A program made the translations under genes and the position numbers. From Rosellinia necatrix (Eukaryota > Ascomycota > Sordariomycetes > Xylariales > Xylariaceae), in assembly GCA_021209875.1 (NCBI GenBank), contig JAGYVD010000005.1:3138001-3202000 (forward strand): a stretch of 64,000 nt of DNA, in the 5' to 3' direction. Under the pieces are notes generated by a model. It made no database searches. It was not told the origin of the DNA and saw only the letters and a program-made list of their open reading frames with translations. Below are positions 36,306-48,603 of the stretch, piece by piece. Each line of letters begins with the position of its first letter. Positions within the stretch are counted from its first letter, which is position 1.

Positions 36306-37468
36306 TCATGAATCCTCCTTTTCACCGGTTTCGTGGTCTGGGTTGTAGTGTGTCTCGCCTAGCATAGACCCTGGCTCGGATGTCATGGCCGCTTGAACGT
36401 TAGGCTGAGATTGTGTCTGCAGTGTTGAGCCACTAGGTTGAGCCTGGGGTATCGACTGACTTCGACCGGCCGGGCTACCAGTAGCGGCGTGCAGACGTTG
36501 GTCGAGCACTTTTAACGCGAGCGCTCTCCGTCTCTCGGCTTCCGCCCTTACCCCACCAGGGGCAGGTCGTTGGTGGAAGTTACTGCCTTGGGCTGCAGAT
36601 ATGTCGGCTTGAGAGAAAGGGGTACACACTCGCATGGCGACAAGCATGTTGAAGATTTGGTCCGCCAATGCCGCAACGAATGGCTTGACGGGGTTCGGGA
36701 AAAACTCTGGGAAGGCGAAAGTCTCGCTGGCATCGCCGCGCATCGAGGCCGGTTGGGACGAGTCGAGGTCGGGGAAGACGGTTTTATAGAATCGGAGGTA
36801 CGTCCAGCTCGTGAGAAATCCGAAAATGGTTAATGGTAAGCTTGCGCTCGAGATCCAAGGGGTCAGGTTAGCGGCAACGACCAGGCCGACGTAGATCAAA
36901 GGGAACCGCGGTACGCGCAACGATAACACGCCCCGGAATAAAGTAACAGTGTGTGCCGGCACAAGTTGGCTAAAGGCGACGAGGAAGGAGATCTGAAGTG
37001 GGATGGTGCCGTTTATCGTGGTCAATCTATAAGTGATCAGATGGTTAGAGACACTACGCCGGTGCTTGCTCGTCCCCGGTGAATTACAAAGTGAACTTAC
37101 GTCCAATCCTCGTTCCGAGTAATAGTGAACATAGTAACCAAAAGTAAGAAGCACAAAAAGTTCGGGATCAGCGATACGACGATGAGGAACTTGGCGAACT
37201 CCTTAGAGGACCAAGCTCTCTCGAGATACCTCCCCCCATTAAACAGCGTAACGCCGGCAATGACCAGACTCGTGAGATTCTCCTCGACCAACGTGGCAGT
37301 AACGAACGTCCATGGGTAGAAGAGAGACAGTTGAGGCACCAGGGTTAGCCATTCAATGATAACATCGGTGCGAGCACCGCGGAGGATGACGATACTCGAT
37401 AATGATTGTAATCCCAAGACGGCGAGGACTATCCGGGTGACAGGCGGTATATTGAGTCGCGGCGGCAT
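36306..37468 (-). CDS. TMEM115-type Golgi membrane protein (DUF1751)
   Basis: Rhomboid-like integral membrane protein related to human TMEM115, which works in Golgi-to-ER retrograde transport. Exons 37468-37101 and 37026-36306 join to 362 aa. Several hydrophobic helices: RIVLAVLGLQSLSSIVIL near residue 13, LFYPWTFVTATLVEENLTSL, KFLIVVSLIPNFLCFLLLVTM, then after the intron IPLQISFLVAFSQLVPAH and FPLIYVGLVVAANLTPW. The hallmark YPWTFVTATLVEEN and GGRYLERAWSSKEF are present. The cytosolic C-terminal tail is Gln/Ser-rich. An upstream Met at 37534 is in frame but MPPRLNIPPVTR fits the family start. Lacks a rhomboid Ser-His protease pair in what I can see. Confidence 0.9.
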
Positions 37469-37764
37469 CTTGGGCGGGGGGGTAGATGCATGAAGCGACT
37501 GTAAGGCTAACAGCGAGAGGTGTCGAACATTCAAAGTCGGCGGATATTAGTTAGTCGAGGGGCGGCGGCGAGGCGAGATAAGACGATGAGGCGCGCGCAT
37601 GTTCTGGGCTGCCCAGGGCTGCTAAATCGCAGCCTGGGGGCTCAGCACTGGCTCGTCAAGCCACAATGGCGTCTGAGAGGGTTGGATTAGGCCGACCCTG
37701 AATCTGTGCTGAAGATTTCAAATGTGGCTTGTGCAACCCTGACAACGCTAAGTCGTGCAGGCAG

Positions 37765-37880
37765 ATACCGTACCTCGGTAGGTACCTACCTAGGTAGGTA
37801 ACTAACGCCAAAACACCAGCCCCGAATAACAATACCAGTGACACCTACGTACATACCATACCTACCTTGGTACGTAGGTA
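37765..37880. repeat. palindromic TAGGTACCTACCTAGG cluster
   Basis: The core reads GGTAGGTACCTACCTAGGTA, built of two overlapping palindromes, with further TACGTAGGTAC words to its right. It lies about 300 bases upstream of the TMEM115-type start. Confidence 0.75.
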
Positions 37881-38320
37881 CTGTATCGGCGGACTGTGCT
37901 ATCATCCAGGTTAACCTATCATAAGTGGAACCTCCGCTTCTCCGACCACATGGACCCCCTGGGGAATAACTTTGCAATTGCTCTTTGATTGAGGCCTTTT
38001 TCTTGCCTTTCCCTATGTACTTCGGATCCGCTCTGAAGATGCCCCGTATCGCTGACTTGTTTCTCGTAAGCAGTTCAAATTATATGTAGGTATGTATCTA
38101 CAACCTACCTACCTATTTGTTAGGATACCGATAATCAGCCGGATCCAGAGGTGACTTGCATTTTCGGGGCTAAGATCCCCGTTCTTGACCAGGGCATTGC
38201 CGGCCTTCTATTTCTGAAACTTATCAACCCTATTAACACCTGTTCGACAGAGACCTGAAAGAGGACAGATTCCGTGATACGCTAGAACGATGGCACTCGC
38301 TCGGCTCAGATCTGCTCCCT

Positions 38321-38431
38321 TACATACGTACATACATACATATATACATACATATATACATACATATAACTATACATACATACATACATACATACATACC
38401 ACACATGCATACATAGGTAGGTACATACATA
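38321..38431. repeat. (ACAT)n microsatellite
   Basis: About 20 ACAT/TACA units with TATA interruptions, followed by a TAGGTAGGTAC word. Confidence 0.95.
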
Positions 38432-41405
38432 AGCAGCATACACTGCATACACTGCATACACTGCCTTTACCTAGCCTCTAGGCATGGACATGTCTACCTA
38501 GCAAACAAGCACCACGGTGCCGCCAGCCGCATAAGGAAGTACACCGAATGGAACTTTAGTACATGGTAGCATTCTAGACGAGATGGACTAGAATAAGCCA
38601 TAGACCAAGTGACCCAAGTGGCCGTATCTATGTAGTGTATTCAATAACCGCCTTATCTAAAATTTACCATCCGGAAATCTTGCGTACCGTGCATGACTGA
38701 GGATGGTCCATTTTACATTATCAAGTCGTAGATGAGTAACCAAGGTGCCTTCCGGCAGTAGATAGTGCCTTAGCTGGTACCTCGACTACTATACGGAGGT
38801 ACAAAGGATACGTACGATGGTACCTTGGATCCGGTTTCTATGCGCTAGAACCCAGCACGGCTTGCTAGGAATTTGATGTTCTGATCTGCCCCCGTCGCAT
38901 TCTTGATCCGGTACGCCATTTACCGTTTGATCGCATTATTCACCACCAATCCGCATCACATCCAGGTTGCATTGTTATCTGGAACCGTCATCTATCAATA
39001 AATCGCCTCGACTGTATGTGTGCCTAGGTACCAACTCAAGCTCGCCGAGAATTGTGAATGTACTGTAGCCTGGAGGATGGCCCTTCTAATAAAAAAAAAG
39101 AGACGAAGAAGAAAAAAACCCACAGCAGAGACGACAAACTAGGTGCGGGCCCGTCGTGCTCTCTCGTACTAATTATAAGTATTTGGTTAGCCGGGTGGAA
39201 GTCGAAGAAATCCTGAGATTGTGGAGTCGTCTGGAGTTTGGTGCAGTTTCCATTGTTGGACCCACAGGTAACCCTATAGGCACAGCTGGCCTGTCGCCAC
39301 CCATGTCAGAAAAAAGGGCTGGGTGCTACAGTAATTCATCAGTCTAGCCTGTCAGGCGTCCTCTCCTCCCCAAGCCGCCAACACAACCCAGAAATACCCT
39401 GCAGCACCAGAAACGCCCTACCGCATGGGCCAGGCAATACACGGTATACCGCTAATGTTGGCGAACTGTGTCCCTGCTCCATGGGTAGCGCTATGGTTCC
39501 CCTCGAAATTGGCTGGATAGACGCCCAGGATGGGATGGATACGTCTGCTCGGTAAGTCGAACCAGAACAAGGCCTCTCTTTTCATCCAACACTACGACTG
39601 ACGGAGACTGCGAGTCAGGATGGGAAACGTCAAACTCTATCGGGGGCACATAACCAGAAAAAGGATCACATTAAACAATAACTAGATACATACAAGGTAT
39701 GTTATAGTCAAGGTGGAGCATCCGGGGTGCGTGCTGGGGCACCGTATACCATCACAGGCACTGTACACCACCAAAACGTCACCAGACGTAGTGTAGAGTA
39801 GTGTAGAGCAACTACACTAGACGTTTGGACCCTCTGCGGGTTCGTTTCTGCTTTGGCGACTGGCCTCAGGAACTGGTGCGAAGTACGGTCACCCGCCGTT
39901 CGCTTCACTCAACAACAGACGATGCCATGGCGGATGGAATAGAAGCTGCTTGGGCGGTATACTACGCCTAGGAGAGCAGCATCACGCGCCTAGTGTACAC
40001 CATATCTACCGACACTATCTCTGGGCTCGTGGATAGTGTAGTGTGTCAAGATCGTCAGGTCTCGGAGGAGGAGAAGGCACCCCTGCATCACGATGCTAAT
40101 GGTATGTCAGCGCCGAGGCAGGCGTGGCGGCACCATGTTATGCCCGTCGAATGGCAGAACTAGCAAGAACTAGCAGAACCTCACCTCTCCATGTACTTAG
40201 TTACCAGGTACATGGCGATGCGGGCGAGGACTACCGTAGATCGTCAACCCGCAGCCACTAACTAAAAAACCACCAACGCTCACAAATCGAAGCTTTGCTT
40301 TTGGGGTGCACCAATACCATGGCGTCACAGCGAGAATCGTATACTCAGAACCTTGTGCCACGCCAAGGTTGTTCGGTATAGGCCCACGGATACGGCGCAA
40401 ACAGCGAGACTACTGCAGTGAAGAGAATTAGGACGACGGGTAGATAAATAGATAGATACCTATTTGTAGGTGTGCGTGGCAAGCCGAACCGCTCACTGGC
40501 TGAGCGGGAAAAGAGGGCAAGGGGGACGCACGGTATCCAAAAGCCAGCATCGAGACATTTTACTTAGGTCGACTTAGGTAGGTATGTGGGTACATAGGTA
40601 CCTGCTATGTATGGAACGAGACAGGTACGTTGGTACTTTGGAGATCTGCAAACAATCTGAATGGGGATGAGACTGAAGATGGATTGGGCATGACTTCGAA
40701 GCGAGTCCAGGTCAAGGAGCCAGGTTCAAAACCTCACCCGCCTGCCTTACAGCAGCATACCTACTTAAGAAGATAGGTGCACCACGACGGATCACTGCAT
40801 GCTGGGCGGCGACGATTGCGGTACGTTGGCAACTAACTAACTAACTCACTCTCTCGCTCCTTCACTCTCTCCCACTCTTCCAGAGAGGCGAGGGGAATTC
40901 CCAATCTCCTCTCCTCCTGTCCCTCTTGGAACCATGGGTTATCGAACTTCGGAGGCAGGTGGGCAACGGGAAGCAGTCTACACTAAATAATACCTACCTA
41001 CCTAGGTAGACTACGTTGGAAACTCGCCCGCGCGGGTTACTGTACCGGTGTGCAGCTCAGCCGGACAGTATGCCATCTCGTCCAGTGACATTGAAAACTG
41101 GCCCAACTCGACCTAGGTAGGTACTCCCCGTCGACCCTGCACGTTGGACGAGGCTAAGCCTGTTCGGGAGATAGGGTGGGCCGGCAGGACCTTTAGTTTT
41201 GGCCCCGACACAAGACATGGGCCTTGGATCATTCAGGGCTCATCAACTCCCGTCTCTCATCATTCTTGTCTTCAACATCTCAAACCCGAAAATCTGTCGG
41301 CCGACGCCTGTTGCAATTCTCCCTCCAAGGTCTCCATCGCCTCGTACTCCGGGAATCCAGGGCTTTTGTATATCTTATGCTCCCACGACGCCTGTATTTT
41401 TCACC

Positions 41406-43922
41406 ATGAAGGAGTATCTGGACTCGAACCGGGTCAATTTCTTGATTTGGAGGTACGCTGTCACCCGCTTCCCATTCTCCGACCCCATCTTCGCTTCACT
41501 TCACGCTGTTTTCATCGAAATGCCATATTCCCTCTGTCCGGCCCTCTGCGATCCCCATCTGGCCACGGCTCCATTGACTTTCAAAACATAGGTATTTATT
41601 AGAAGGAAGTACGTGTCTCTCGACCCCCCGTGGTCGCCCTGCCTCTCTCACGACGCCTGAGCGGTTGGTTGGTTGGACGGCTGTGCTGCCGTTGTGCGCG
41701 GAGAGAGGGATGGGAGGGTGAGGGTTTGTGGTATGTGGTATGTGAACTAACCTTGAGTTTGTGCAGATTATCGCGAGACGGCCGTCAAATTTCAGAAGGA
41801 GTGGCACGTTCAGGAACCCCATCGGCAGCTGGATTTCGCGCCGTATGTCAAAAGCCATGCGCTAGTCAATGTTTTAAACAAAGGTCTCCTGTACCACTCG
41901 CTAGAGAGGGAGCATGCACAGACAACCCAGGTATGTGCTAAAAACCGGAAGATTCTAATATCCAATGTTTGCGTCCACGCTGCATGCTTGCAGCGAGTGC
42001 ATCAGGCAAAACACGAAACCAACAAGCAAGGTCACTGCGCCCATCCACAATGGGACGCCGAATTGATTTTCTCCAAATTACCGTCCAGGATCCGGCCAAA
42101 TGGGCATTGGCACTGACTTTCCGTGCAGGTACCTGGTGACGCAGCAGCGCAGGCGGCACTGGCCGAGGCGATGCAGCTAGGGGTTTTCGGTCCACTGGTT
42201 GCGCATCCACCGCCTCGCCAGCAGCAACAACCAGACGAGAGCGACGATGACGCTGAGGCAGAGCCGGATATGGATGTGCAGCCCATGCTATCATTAGCTC
42301 CTGCCCCGACATTACCGCCAGTATCGTCTGGAGTCGAGGTAGAAAATTCCCGAAAACGCCAGGGTGACAGGCAACAGCAATCTCTAGTGAACGGTTCCCC
42401 GGCCAAGCGACCGCGGTTGAGTAATGGGTACGAACATGGTGTGGATGCCGCCACGACGCCAATGGAATTGGACGGCCAGGACCACCAGGGCGACAATCAC
42501 GCTTATCCGTCCCCCCTGGAAGGCGAACAAGCGCAAACGCCCGTGCCTCATACTGACGGCCCCGAGCAAGGCACTCAGGTTGACAAAGTCGAAGAATTGG
42601 CCTCCGAAACCACATTTATCCCCCTTGGCTCGGGTCTCGACGATGCACCCGCCCTCTCGCCTGTAACCGCCCTACCCAGGGTCAACGGTGACAGTGCGCC
42701 AGTGCTACTGCACTGCCAATGGCACCCGCGAGATCCCTCCCTCTTGGCGGCCGCTGGAACCGATGCGCTAGCCCGCATCTGGAACATCTCCCGTGGGGCA
42801 GCAGCCGATCCTGCATCTGCAGATCACGTGAACGGCGTCGTCCCAGATTTCCATACGCTGGTCGACGATGACATACCACCCAAGGCTACCGTCACGGCTA
42901 TGTCCTGGAACTGGGACGGCAGCGCCATCGCGGTCGCGACCGACTCTGACTCCAAGGCCAGGCTGACGCTATGGACCCCGGAAGGCAGTTATATACACCA
43001 CTTCGAAGTCGCCGAGCCGCCCATCATCAAGCTTCGTTGGAGCCCTCGCAGCACGGCGATCCTAGCGATAGCGCCGGACAACCGGGGCACTCTAATAACC
43101 ATCTACCACGCCCACACGCTAAACTCATTGACGTATTTTCTCAGCGACCATGATCTAAATACCGAGCCGCTGGATGCGGCATGGACCAACGATACTGACT
43201 TTCTATTATGCGGTGGAGACCTATTCGAACTATTAAGGTACTCAGATAGAGAAATATCACAAGTCCAAAAGTTTGAAACAAGAGAAGGAGACACCTTGAC
43301 ACAGGTGCAATATGATCCACATCATTCCCTGGCGGCGACCTGTGGGGAGAAGGGTGTTGTGGATGTAAGCATTACCCCCCAATTTTCCCGGGTTGCACAA
43401 CTAACAACCGGGTTAGGTGTGGGATAGTTCGGGCAAGCGGCGTTCGATAGAAGGTCATTGCGATGCGGTAACCGCGTTGGCTTGGCAACCGATGCAATCA
43501 CCCATCACCAATAACGAACGGCTCCTAGCATCCGGTGGCGAAGACGGGGCCATTTGTATATGGAATGCGTTCGCCACCGACGGCGTACAAAAATGTTCCA
43601 TGACCATGGGCCCTGCTATTGTCGCATTAGCATTTACACCAGATGGCGCGTTCATTGCGGGGGCGACAAGCGAAAGAATATTGATCTGGAAAGTCGGCGA
43701 CCATAGCATCCCACGTGCAAGTTGGAGTCGTCTTCCCCATCCCGCCTGGTCGAGCCCGCGGATGAATCCGGACTCGGACGAAGAGGATGAGCATTGTTTG
43801 GGTTGGGATTCAACAGGCCACAAGCTGGCTTATGGTGTAAACAGCCGAGTGAGTTGTAGCCGATTGCCATATTTGAAGCGCCGCTAACCCTCCCACAGCT
43901 TGCCGTTATCAATTTCCGGTAA
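41406..43922 (+). CDS. LisH-WD40 protein, Sif2/TBL1 type (Set3/HDAC complex subunit)
   Basis: Likely the WD40 scaffold of a Set3C/NCoR-like histone deacetylase complex. Six exons: 41406-41452, 41592-41608 (17 bases), 41767-41930, 42129-43364, 43417-43848 and 43899-43922, joining to 639 aa. The LisH motif is assembled across the first three exons: MKEYLDSNRVNFLIWR, then YLLEG from the micro-exon, then NYRETAVKFQKEWHV. An acidic, low-complexity linker follows (residues about 80-260), then WD40 blades: HCQWHPRDPSLLAAAGTDAL with ARIWNIS, VTAMSWNWDGSAIAVATDSD, IIKLRWSPRSTAILAIAPDN, TQVQYDPHHSLAATCGEKGV then VWDSSGKRR, ALAWQPMQS with RLLASGGEDGAICIWNA, and AFTPDGAFIAGATSERILIW. The last exon encodes only LAVINFR. 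Yeast Sif2 and human TBL1/TBLR1 share this layout. Confidence 0.9.
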
Positions 43923-44632
43923 TAAAGTTCCCATTTACGACACATAATCATTTCTACAATTGTCTATCAGCAGGTGGTTCACGCCGGAAGACTTTGTTGG
44001 CCGCTCTAGGATAGGATCAATTGCTTAATATCTTCACAAGGATACCTGGCCGATAAACCTTCGACATGAGTTGATGCGCGATTGCAGTAACCAACCAGTC
44101 GATACCGATACTGGAACTAGTTACCTCGTTGAACTTTTTGCGGTTCCAATGCGTAGATTGGCGTCACATTGATTGGAGGCGCCAACGCGCGGCTTCGGAC
44201 AGCGACTACTCGGACACACCTAATGAACCTATTAGCTTTATAGCTGCAAATACGAACTTGAAGACACGTCCTTCGCACCTATGTTGGCTCAAAACGACGA
44301 GAGACGAGGAAACGATATTGCGTAAATATCTAGCCTGGCGCTATCTAGAGACATTCGAGACGCCGAGGATACTACTTGTACAACACCAAAAGAGCTTGTT
44401 TATGGAGCTCCATGACATAGGGGATACCCGCGCTACGGCGCGATTCATTTGTATACGTACTCGGTTACTACAATACATGGGCACAATTATAGTAAGACCT
44501 GGTCGGGAAAAGAAAACAAAAAAAAAAAAAGAAAGAAAGAAAGAAAGAAAGAAATCCAGCAATCAAAATCCCACTACCATGGCAATGAGTTTAATACCAG
44601 TTAAATAGTTTACCATAGTGTCTAAAAAAATG
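43923..44632. other. intergenic DNA between convergent genes
   Basis: Separates two 3' ends. It contains a (GAAA)n run after an A run at 44516-44554. A 159-codon open frame here (44129-44608) runs into that repeat and has no family features, so it is not called. Confidence 0.5.
44516..44554. repeat. A-run and (GAAA)n microsatellite
   Basis: An A run of about 14 followed by six GAAA units near the 3' end of the arabinofuranosidase gene. Confidence 0.9.
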
Positions 44633-46260
44633 TTAGGATTTCCATCTTAGCATGGTAAACGAGTGTTTCGGAAATTTGTATGTCCCCTCGCCGTTCCATG
44701 TGCTTTCCGCAATGGCAACTTCTTCCCTGCCCTCAGCATTGGTAGCAGTCACCTGCGACGCCGTGACAGTATATACCGAGACATGGTTCCCGACGACGCC
44801 CTTGACTTCGACTTCGAAATCCTCCGTCTCGCTGATATTCACGACAGCCAGGCTGACGTGGCCCTCCTCGTCGACGGAGGCGCTCACATCCAACCACGGC
44901 GCGCCGTCCTCCAGCGCGCCCTGCAGCCAGGCGGGCTGGGTCTCGCCCCGGTAGGAGCCGGCGCGCACGTGGGCGGCGAGGGTCCAGCCGCGCATGTAGC
45001 GGGAGAAGAGGAGGAGGGGCCACCAGGTGGACTGCCTCACGAGGCCGCGCGGGGTGGTCATGAGGGGGGAGATGACGTTGACGGACTGGGCGATGTTGGC
45101 CATGCCGACGTGGCGGCTCTGGCGCACGAAGACGTTGAGCCAGACGGCGACGGCGAGGGCGTCGGACAGGGTGTAGAGCTCCTCGGCGCCGTCGGCGCCG
45201 GGGGCGCGCTCGGGGTCCCAGACGTTCCACTCGTCGAAGCAGATGCGCGTCGGCGGCCGGGACGGCGGCACGCTGCGCTCGACGCGCGCCAGCTCGACGA
45301 GCGACGCGGCGACGCGGATGGCGCGCTCGGCGGCCAGCGGGGCCGTCGCGTTCTTGACGTGCGAGGCCCCGGCCGCCGTGTACACGTGGATGCTGTGCAT
45401 GTCGACGACGGGCACGCAGGCCTGCAGCACCTCGTGGTCCCAGGAGGCGGTGCCGTCCCGGCCGCAGAGGACGAGGACGATGTCCGGGTCGAGCAGGCGC
45501 AGGGCCTTGGCCCACTGCGCGGCCTTCTTGGCGTAGTCGGACGCCGTCATCTGCCCGACCTGCCAGGGGCCCCAGACCTCGTTGCCGAGGGCCCAGTAGC
45601 GCACGCGGTAGGGGTCCGGGTGGCCGTGGGCCCGCCGCAGGTTGGCGTAGTGCGTGTCGCGCGTGCCGTTGCAGTACTCGACCCAGGCCAGCGCCTCGTC
45701 GAGCGTGCCCGTGCCCATGTTGAGGCACAGGTACGGCTCCACGCGCCGCGGCAGGCCCGCCGAGAGCGCGTCCAGCCACGCCATGAACTCGTCCGTCCCG
45801 AACTGGTTCGTCTCCGTCCCCAGCCACGCCAGCTCCGGCCGCGACGGCCGCGACGAGCGCGGCCCCACCCCGTCCTGCCAGTGGTACGTCGCCACGAAGT
45901 TGCCCCCCGGGTACCGCACCACCGGCACCTCCAGCTCCCGCAGCGCCGCCATCACGTCCGTCCGGAACCCCTGCGCGTCGGACAGCGGGCTCCCCGGGTC
46001 GTAGATGCCGCCGTAGATGCACCGGCCCATGTGTCTAAACGGCGCAGGAAGGTTCTAAGTTAGTTTTTTTTTTTTTCCCTTTTACTGGACTGGGATCGTT
46101 TTTGGGGGGAGGAGTGGGGGTTCTTCGTGCTCCTTTTCATGATGATTACTTACTCTGTGAATCCGCCATATATCATGGGGTCGATCTTAGATAACCGTTT
46201 GGCCGCATCGACCTCGATGAGCGGGGTCTCGTTCCCGCGGATCTCGGTGAAGGTCGTCAT
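44633..46260 (-). CDS. GH51 alpha-L-arabinofuranosidase
   Basis: Retaining glycosidase that removes L-arabinose side chains. Exons 46260-46154 and 46034-44633 join to 502 aa; the junction gives MIYGGFTEHMGRCIYGGIYD, the family's N-terminal signature. RYPGGNFVATYHWQDGVGP follows. The acid/base Glu is in YWALGNEVWGPW and the nucleophile Glu in ICFDEWNVWDPE, so the (beta/alpha)8 barrel has both catalytic residues. A C-terminal beta domain begins after about residue 385. No signal peptide is seen (it starts MTTFTEIRGNETPLIEVD), which suggests an intracellular enzyme acting on imported arabino-oligosaccharides, as in the bacterial-like GH51 branch. GC-rich coding sequence produces long shadow frames on the other strand. 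Confidence 0.95.
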
Positions 46261-47691
46261 GATTGGGGGGAGCGTGAGAGGGGAAGGAAAGGCAACGGCA
46301 GGTACGGAGTTTTTATAAGTAAGTTAGTTATGTTGGCCTTAGATCGTGAAGGTGTATATGATGAAGTGAGTAAGAATATGTATTAAGCGCTTCTGCACTC
46401 CTCAAGATCATATCTATATATACAAATCAAGAAGAGAGCCAGAGAGCTCCCCCCCCTTCCCCCCTCCCCCCTTATTTATGATAAACCCATCCGAACAAAA
46501 CATGAAAAGGCCAAGGCCCGTTCGAAGGTGCTGACCTTCTCCGCGTCGTTTTCGGGGTACGCTGTGCGACTCGGGGGGAGGAGGCGGCGGGCCCCCCCCG
46601 GGCGCGCAAATCCTCGTCGGGGCAATTCCTGTCCGTCCATATCCGCACGAGGATTGGTGCGCCTATATAATCTGTGTTAGTCGCCCCAGCTAAGCACAGG
46701 TAGGCCCAGCAGCTGGGTCCTGCACTGCAGAGCAGATCCGGGCTCGGCGGCAGAGCCCTTCCCTCGTGACGGTGCGCGGCCGAGAATACACACTACCTAC
46801 ATCGGTACCTAGTTTACATGGCTTTTTATTTTATATCCTTAGCGGGACCTGTTCTTATCTATGCCGTGGCGATTGAGGCGGAACTAGTATGTCCAGCGGT
46901 GTGCAGGTTCGTTTCATATGTGTGGATGTTGGTGTTTGTTGGCAAGGATACCTACCTAGGCTGGTAGGTAAGGGATTATATGTATGTATCTATGTATCTA
47001 CATGTAGTTAACTATATTATTTATTATTTATATACCCGCGGTTAAATTAATAGTTATAGACCTTATTTCTATAGTCACGCCGGAGGTAAATATATGCATG
47101 GAGATCAGCTATTCAGCCGTTGCAGCGCCATTTTCTATGTGCCTTTTTGACCTGTCATCATCGATACTGACATCGTGTTACTGTTCGTCCTTATGCATCT
47201 TAAGCAAGATACCTCGTCTTATTCCGGTGATTAACAAACATCACTGTTTTTTAACGTAAATAATTGTGAGGCAGACAAACAAATCTAATTTTATTCAATC
47301 ATTTTTATAACCAGTTAACTACCTATATTCCCATTTATATTGTAAGTAAATAAGCTCTCAACATACACAGCATTAGGTAGGTAGGTAGTCCCGTCGACTT
47401 ATCGGACAGCCACTGTGACATTACCTACATGAACACCTATTATTAGAACTGGAACCCCCACATTTCGTCACCACTCAGGCATACCATCTATATACAAATA
47501 CACAACTTATAACGTATTAGTATTCAAGACACGGACAACAAGCATCAAATGACAGAGTGCATCAGGGGGAGAGACCAGTATCGAACGCATCAATTAACCG
47601 AATAAACTTAAAGAGAGAGACAGAGAGAGACAGAGAGAGAGAGAGAGAGAGGAATTAATTAAATAAATTTAAAAAAAAAAAGGCCACGACG
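46261..47691. other. intergenic DNA between divergent genes
   Basis: Contains both promoters. There is a C-rich stretch at 46449-46471 and an AT-rich middle (46970-47350). A (GA)n run at 47611-47652 lies just ahead of the next start codon. No gene recognised. Confidence 0.5.
47611..47652. repeat. (GA)n microsatellite in 5' leader
   Basis: About 20 GA units with two CA interruptions, 40 bases before the start codon at 47692. It is probably part of the 5' UTR or core promoter. Confidence 0.9.
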
Positions 47692-48603
47692 ATGCCGGAC
47701 AGTCCCAAGCCCGGAGGCTCCAAACACGCCTCGGCGTCATCCTCCAAGACGGCGACGACGGCCACAACAGACTTCACGCCCGAGATGCGAGATCGCCAGG
47801 CGCGCGGCAAGAACCCCTATAACTCGGACTCGGACGATAGCGACGCCGGCCCGGCGCAGGGCGACCAAGGGCCCCGGCGTATTGACGCGTGAGTTTTTCC
47901 TGTTCCTTTTTTTTTTTTGCGTCCGCTCCTCACCACCCTCCTTTTCGTGATGGGAAAGGGGAAAGGGGGGGGAGGGGGGGAAAGGGTTGATCCGGGCTGT
48001 GTGGTACGGATCTCCCACTGACAACATGGCGGGCTGACCGGCTCCGGCGTTAGACCCAAGAAAGACGAGCCCTTCGCCGCCGGCGATCGTCGGCGCCTGG
48101 CCGCCCAGGTCCTGAATAGCCACGAGCTCTTGATGATGGCGGCGCTACGGGACGACCAAGTAGGTTTCTTTCTTTTTTTTTTTTTTGTCGACTTCGACCG
48201 TAGATTCATTCACCTTCACGCGCGAAGGCCATCACGGGAGTGAAGAGAAAGGCGAGGTAAAAAAAAAAAAAGCCAGGCGATGCCTTCATCCTCAAGCTTT
48301 GCGTTCGCCTAATCAACACATGGTCCTCTCATCCCGTTATTCATCCCCCACCGCCCCCCCCCTTCGCTCGTCATCCATCGCCCAAACCCCCCCTCACAAG
48401 CCCCGGATTCCCATCCCATCCGCTCCGAACACACGTCGACCAGCTGACTAACCCTCCCAACCCTTCCCTTCTGCCAGAGCATCCCCGCCACGCGCCTCAA
48501 GTACACCCGCATGCTCTGCGGCCTCGATGACCCGGTCGCCGCGCGCCGCAGCAGCGGCGGCGGCGGCGGCGGCCCAGCTACTAAGGGTAGGAGCGGTAAG
48601 TAA
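47692..48603 (+). CDS. small conserved fungal protein, unknown function
   Basis: Three exons: 47692-47888, 48054-48159 and 48478-48603, joining to 142 aa. A Ser/Thr-rich start is followed by ARGKNPYNSDSDDSDAG, then DRRRLAAQVLNSHELLMMAA, then across the last intron DDQSIPATRLKYTRMLCGLD, and a Gly-rich tail ending KGRSGK. The helix LNSHELLMM and the SIP.TR....LCG phrase recur in unnamed small proteins of related fungi as I remember them. No enzyme motif. The stop at 48601 assumes the GGTAAGTAA at the end is not a donor; if it is spliced, the protein is longer. Introns carry CTGACTAACC branch sites and G/C-rich simple sequence. Confidence 0.7.

Larger units (their letters stand above)
37469..41405. 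other. 3.9-kb intergenic region between divergent genes
   Basis: Lies between the TMEM115-type gene (minus) and the LisH-WD40 gene (plus), so it holds both promoters. It has a TAGGTACC cluster at 37765-37880, an (ACAT)n microsatellite at 38321-38431 and short GTAGTGTAGA repeats near 39790-39815. No convincing gene. A T-arm-like phrase near 40728 was rejected as a tRNA. Confidence 0.5.

Noticed and set aside
40680..40745. GGTTCAAAACCT phrase resembling a tRNA T-arm
   Set aside because: No matching acceptor, D-arm or anticodon stem around it.
44129..44608. 159-codon plus-strand open frame
   Set aside because: Ends in a (GAAA)n repeat, has no recognisable domain and sits between two 3' ends.
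44663..46063. 466-codon plus-strand open frame
   Set aside because: Lies antisense to the GH51 exon; its Arg/Val/Gly-rich composition is typical of a shadow frame of GC-rich coding DNA.
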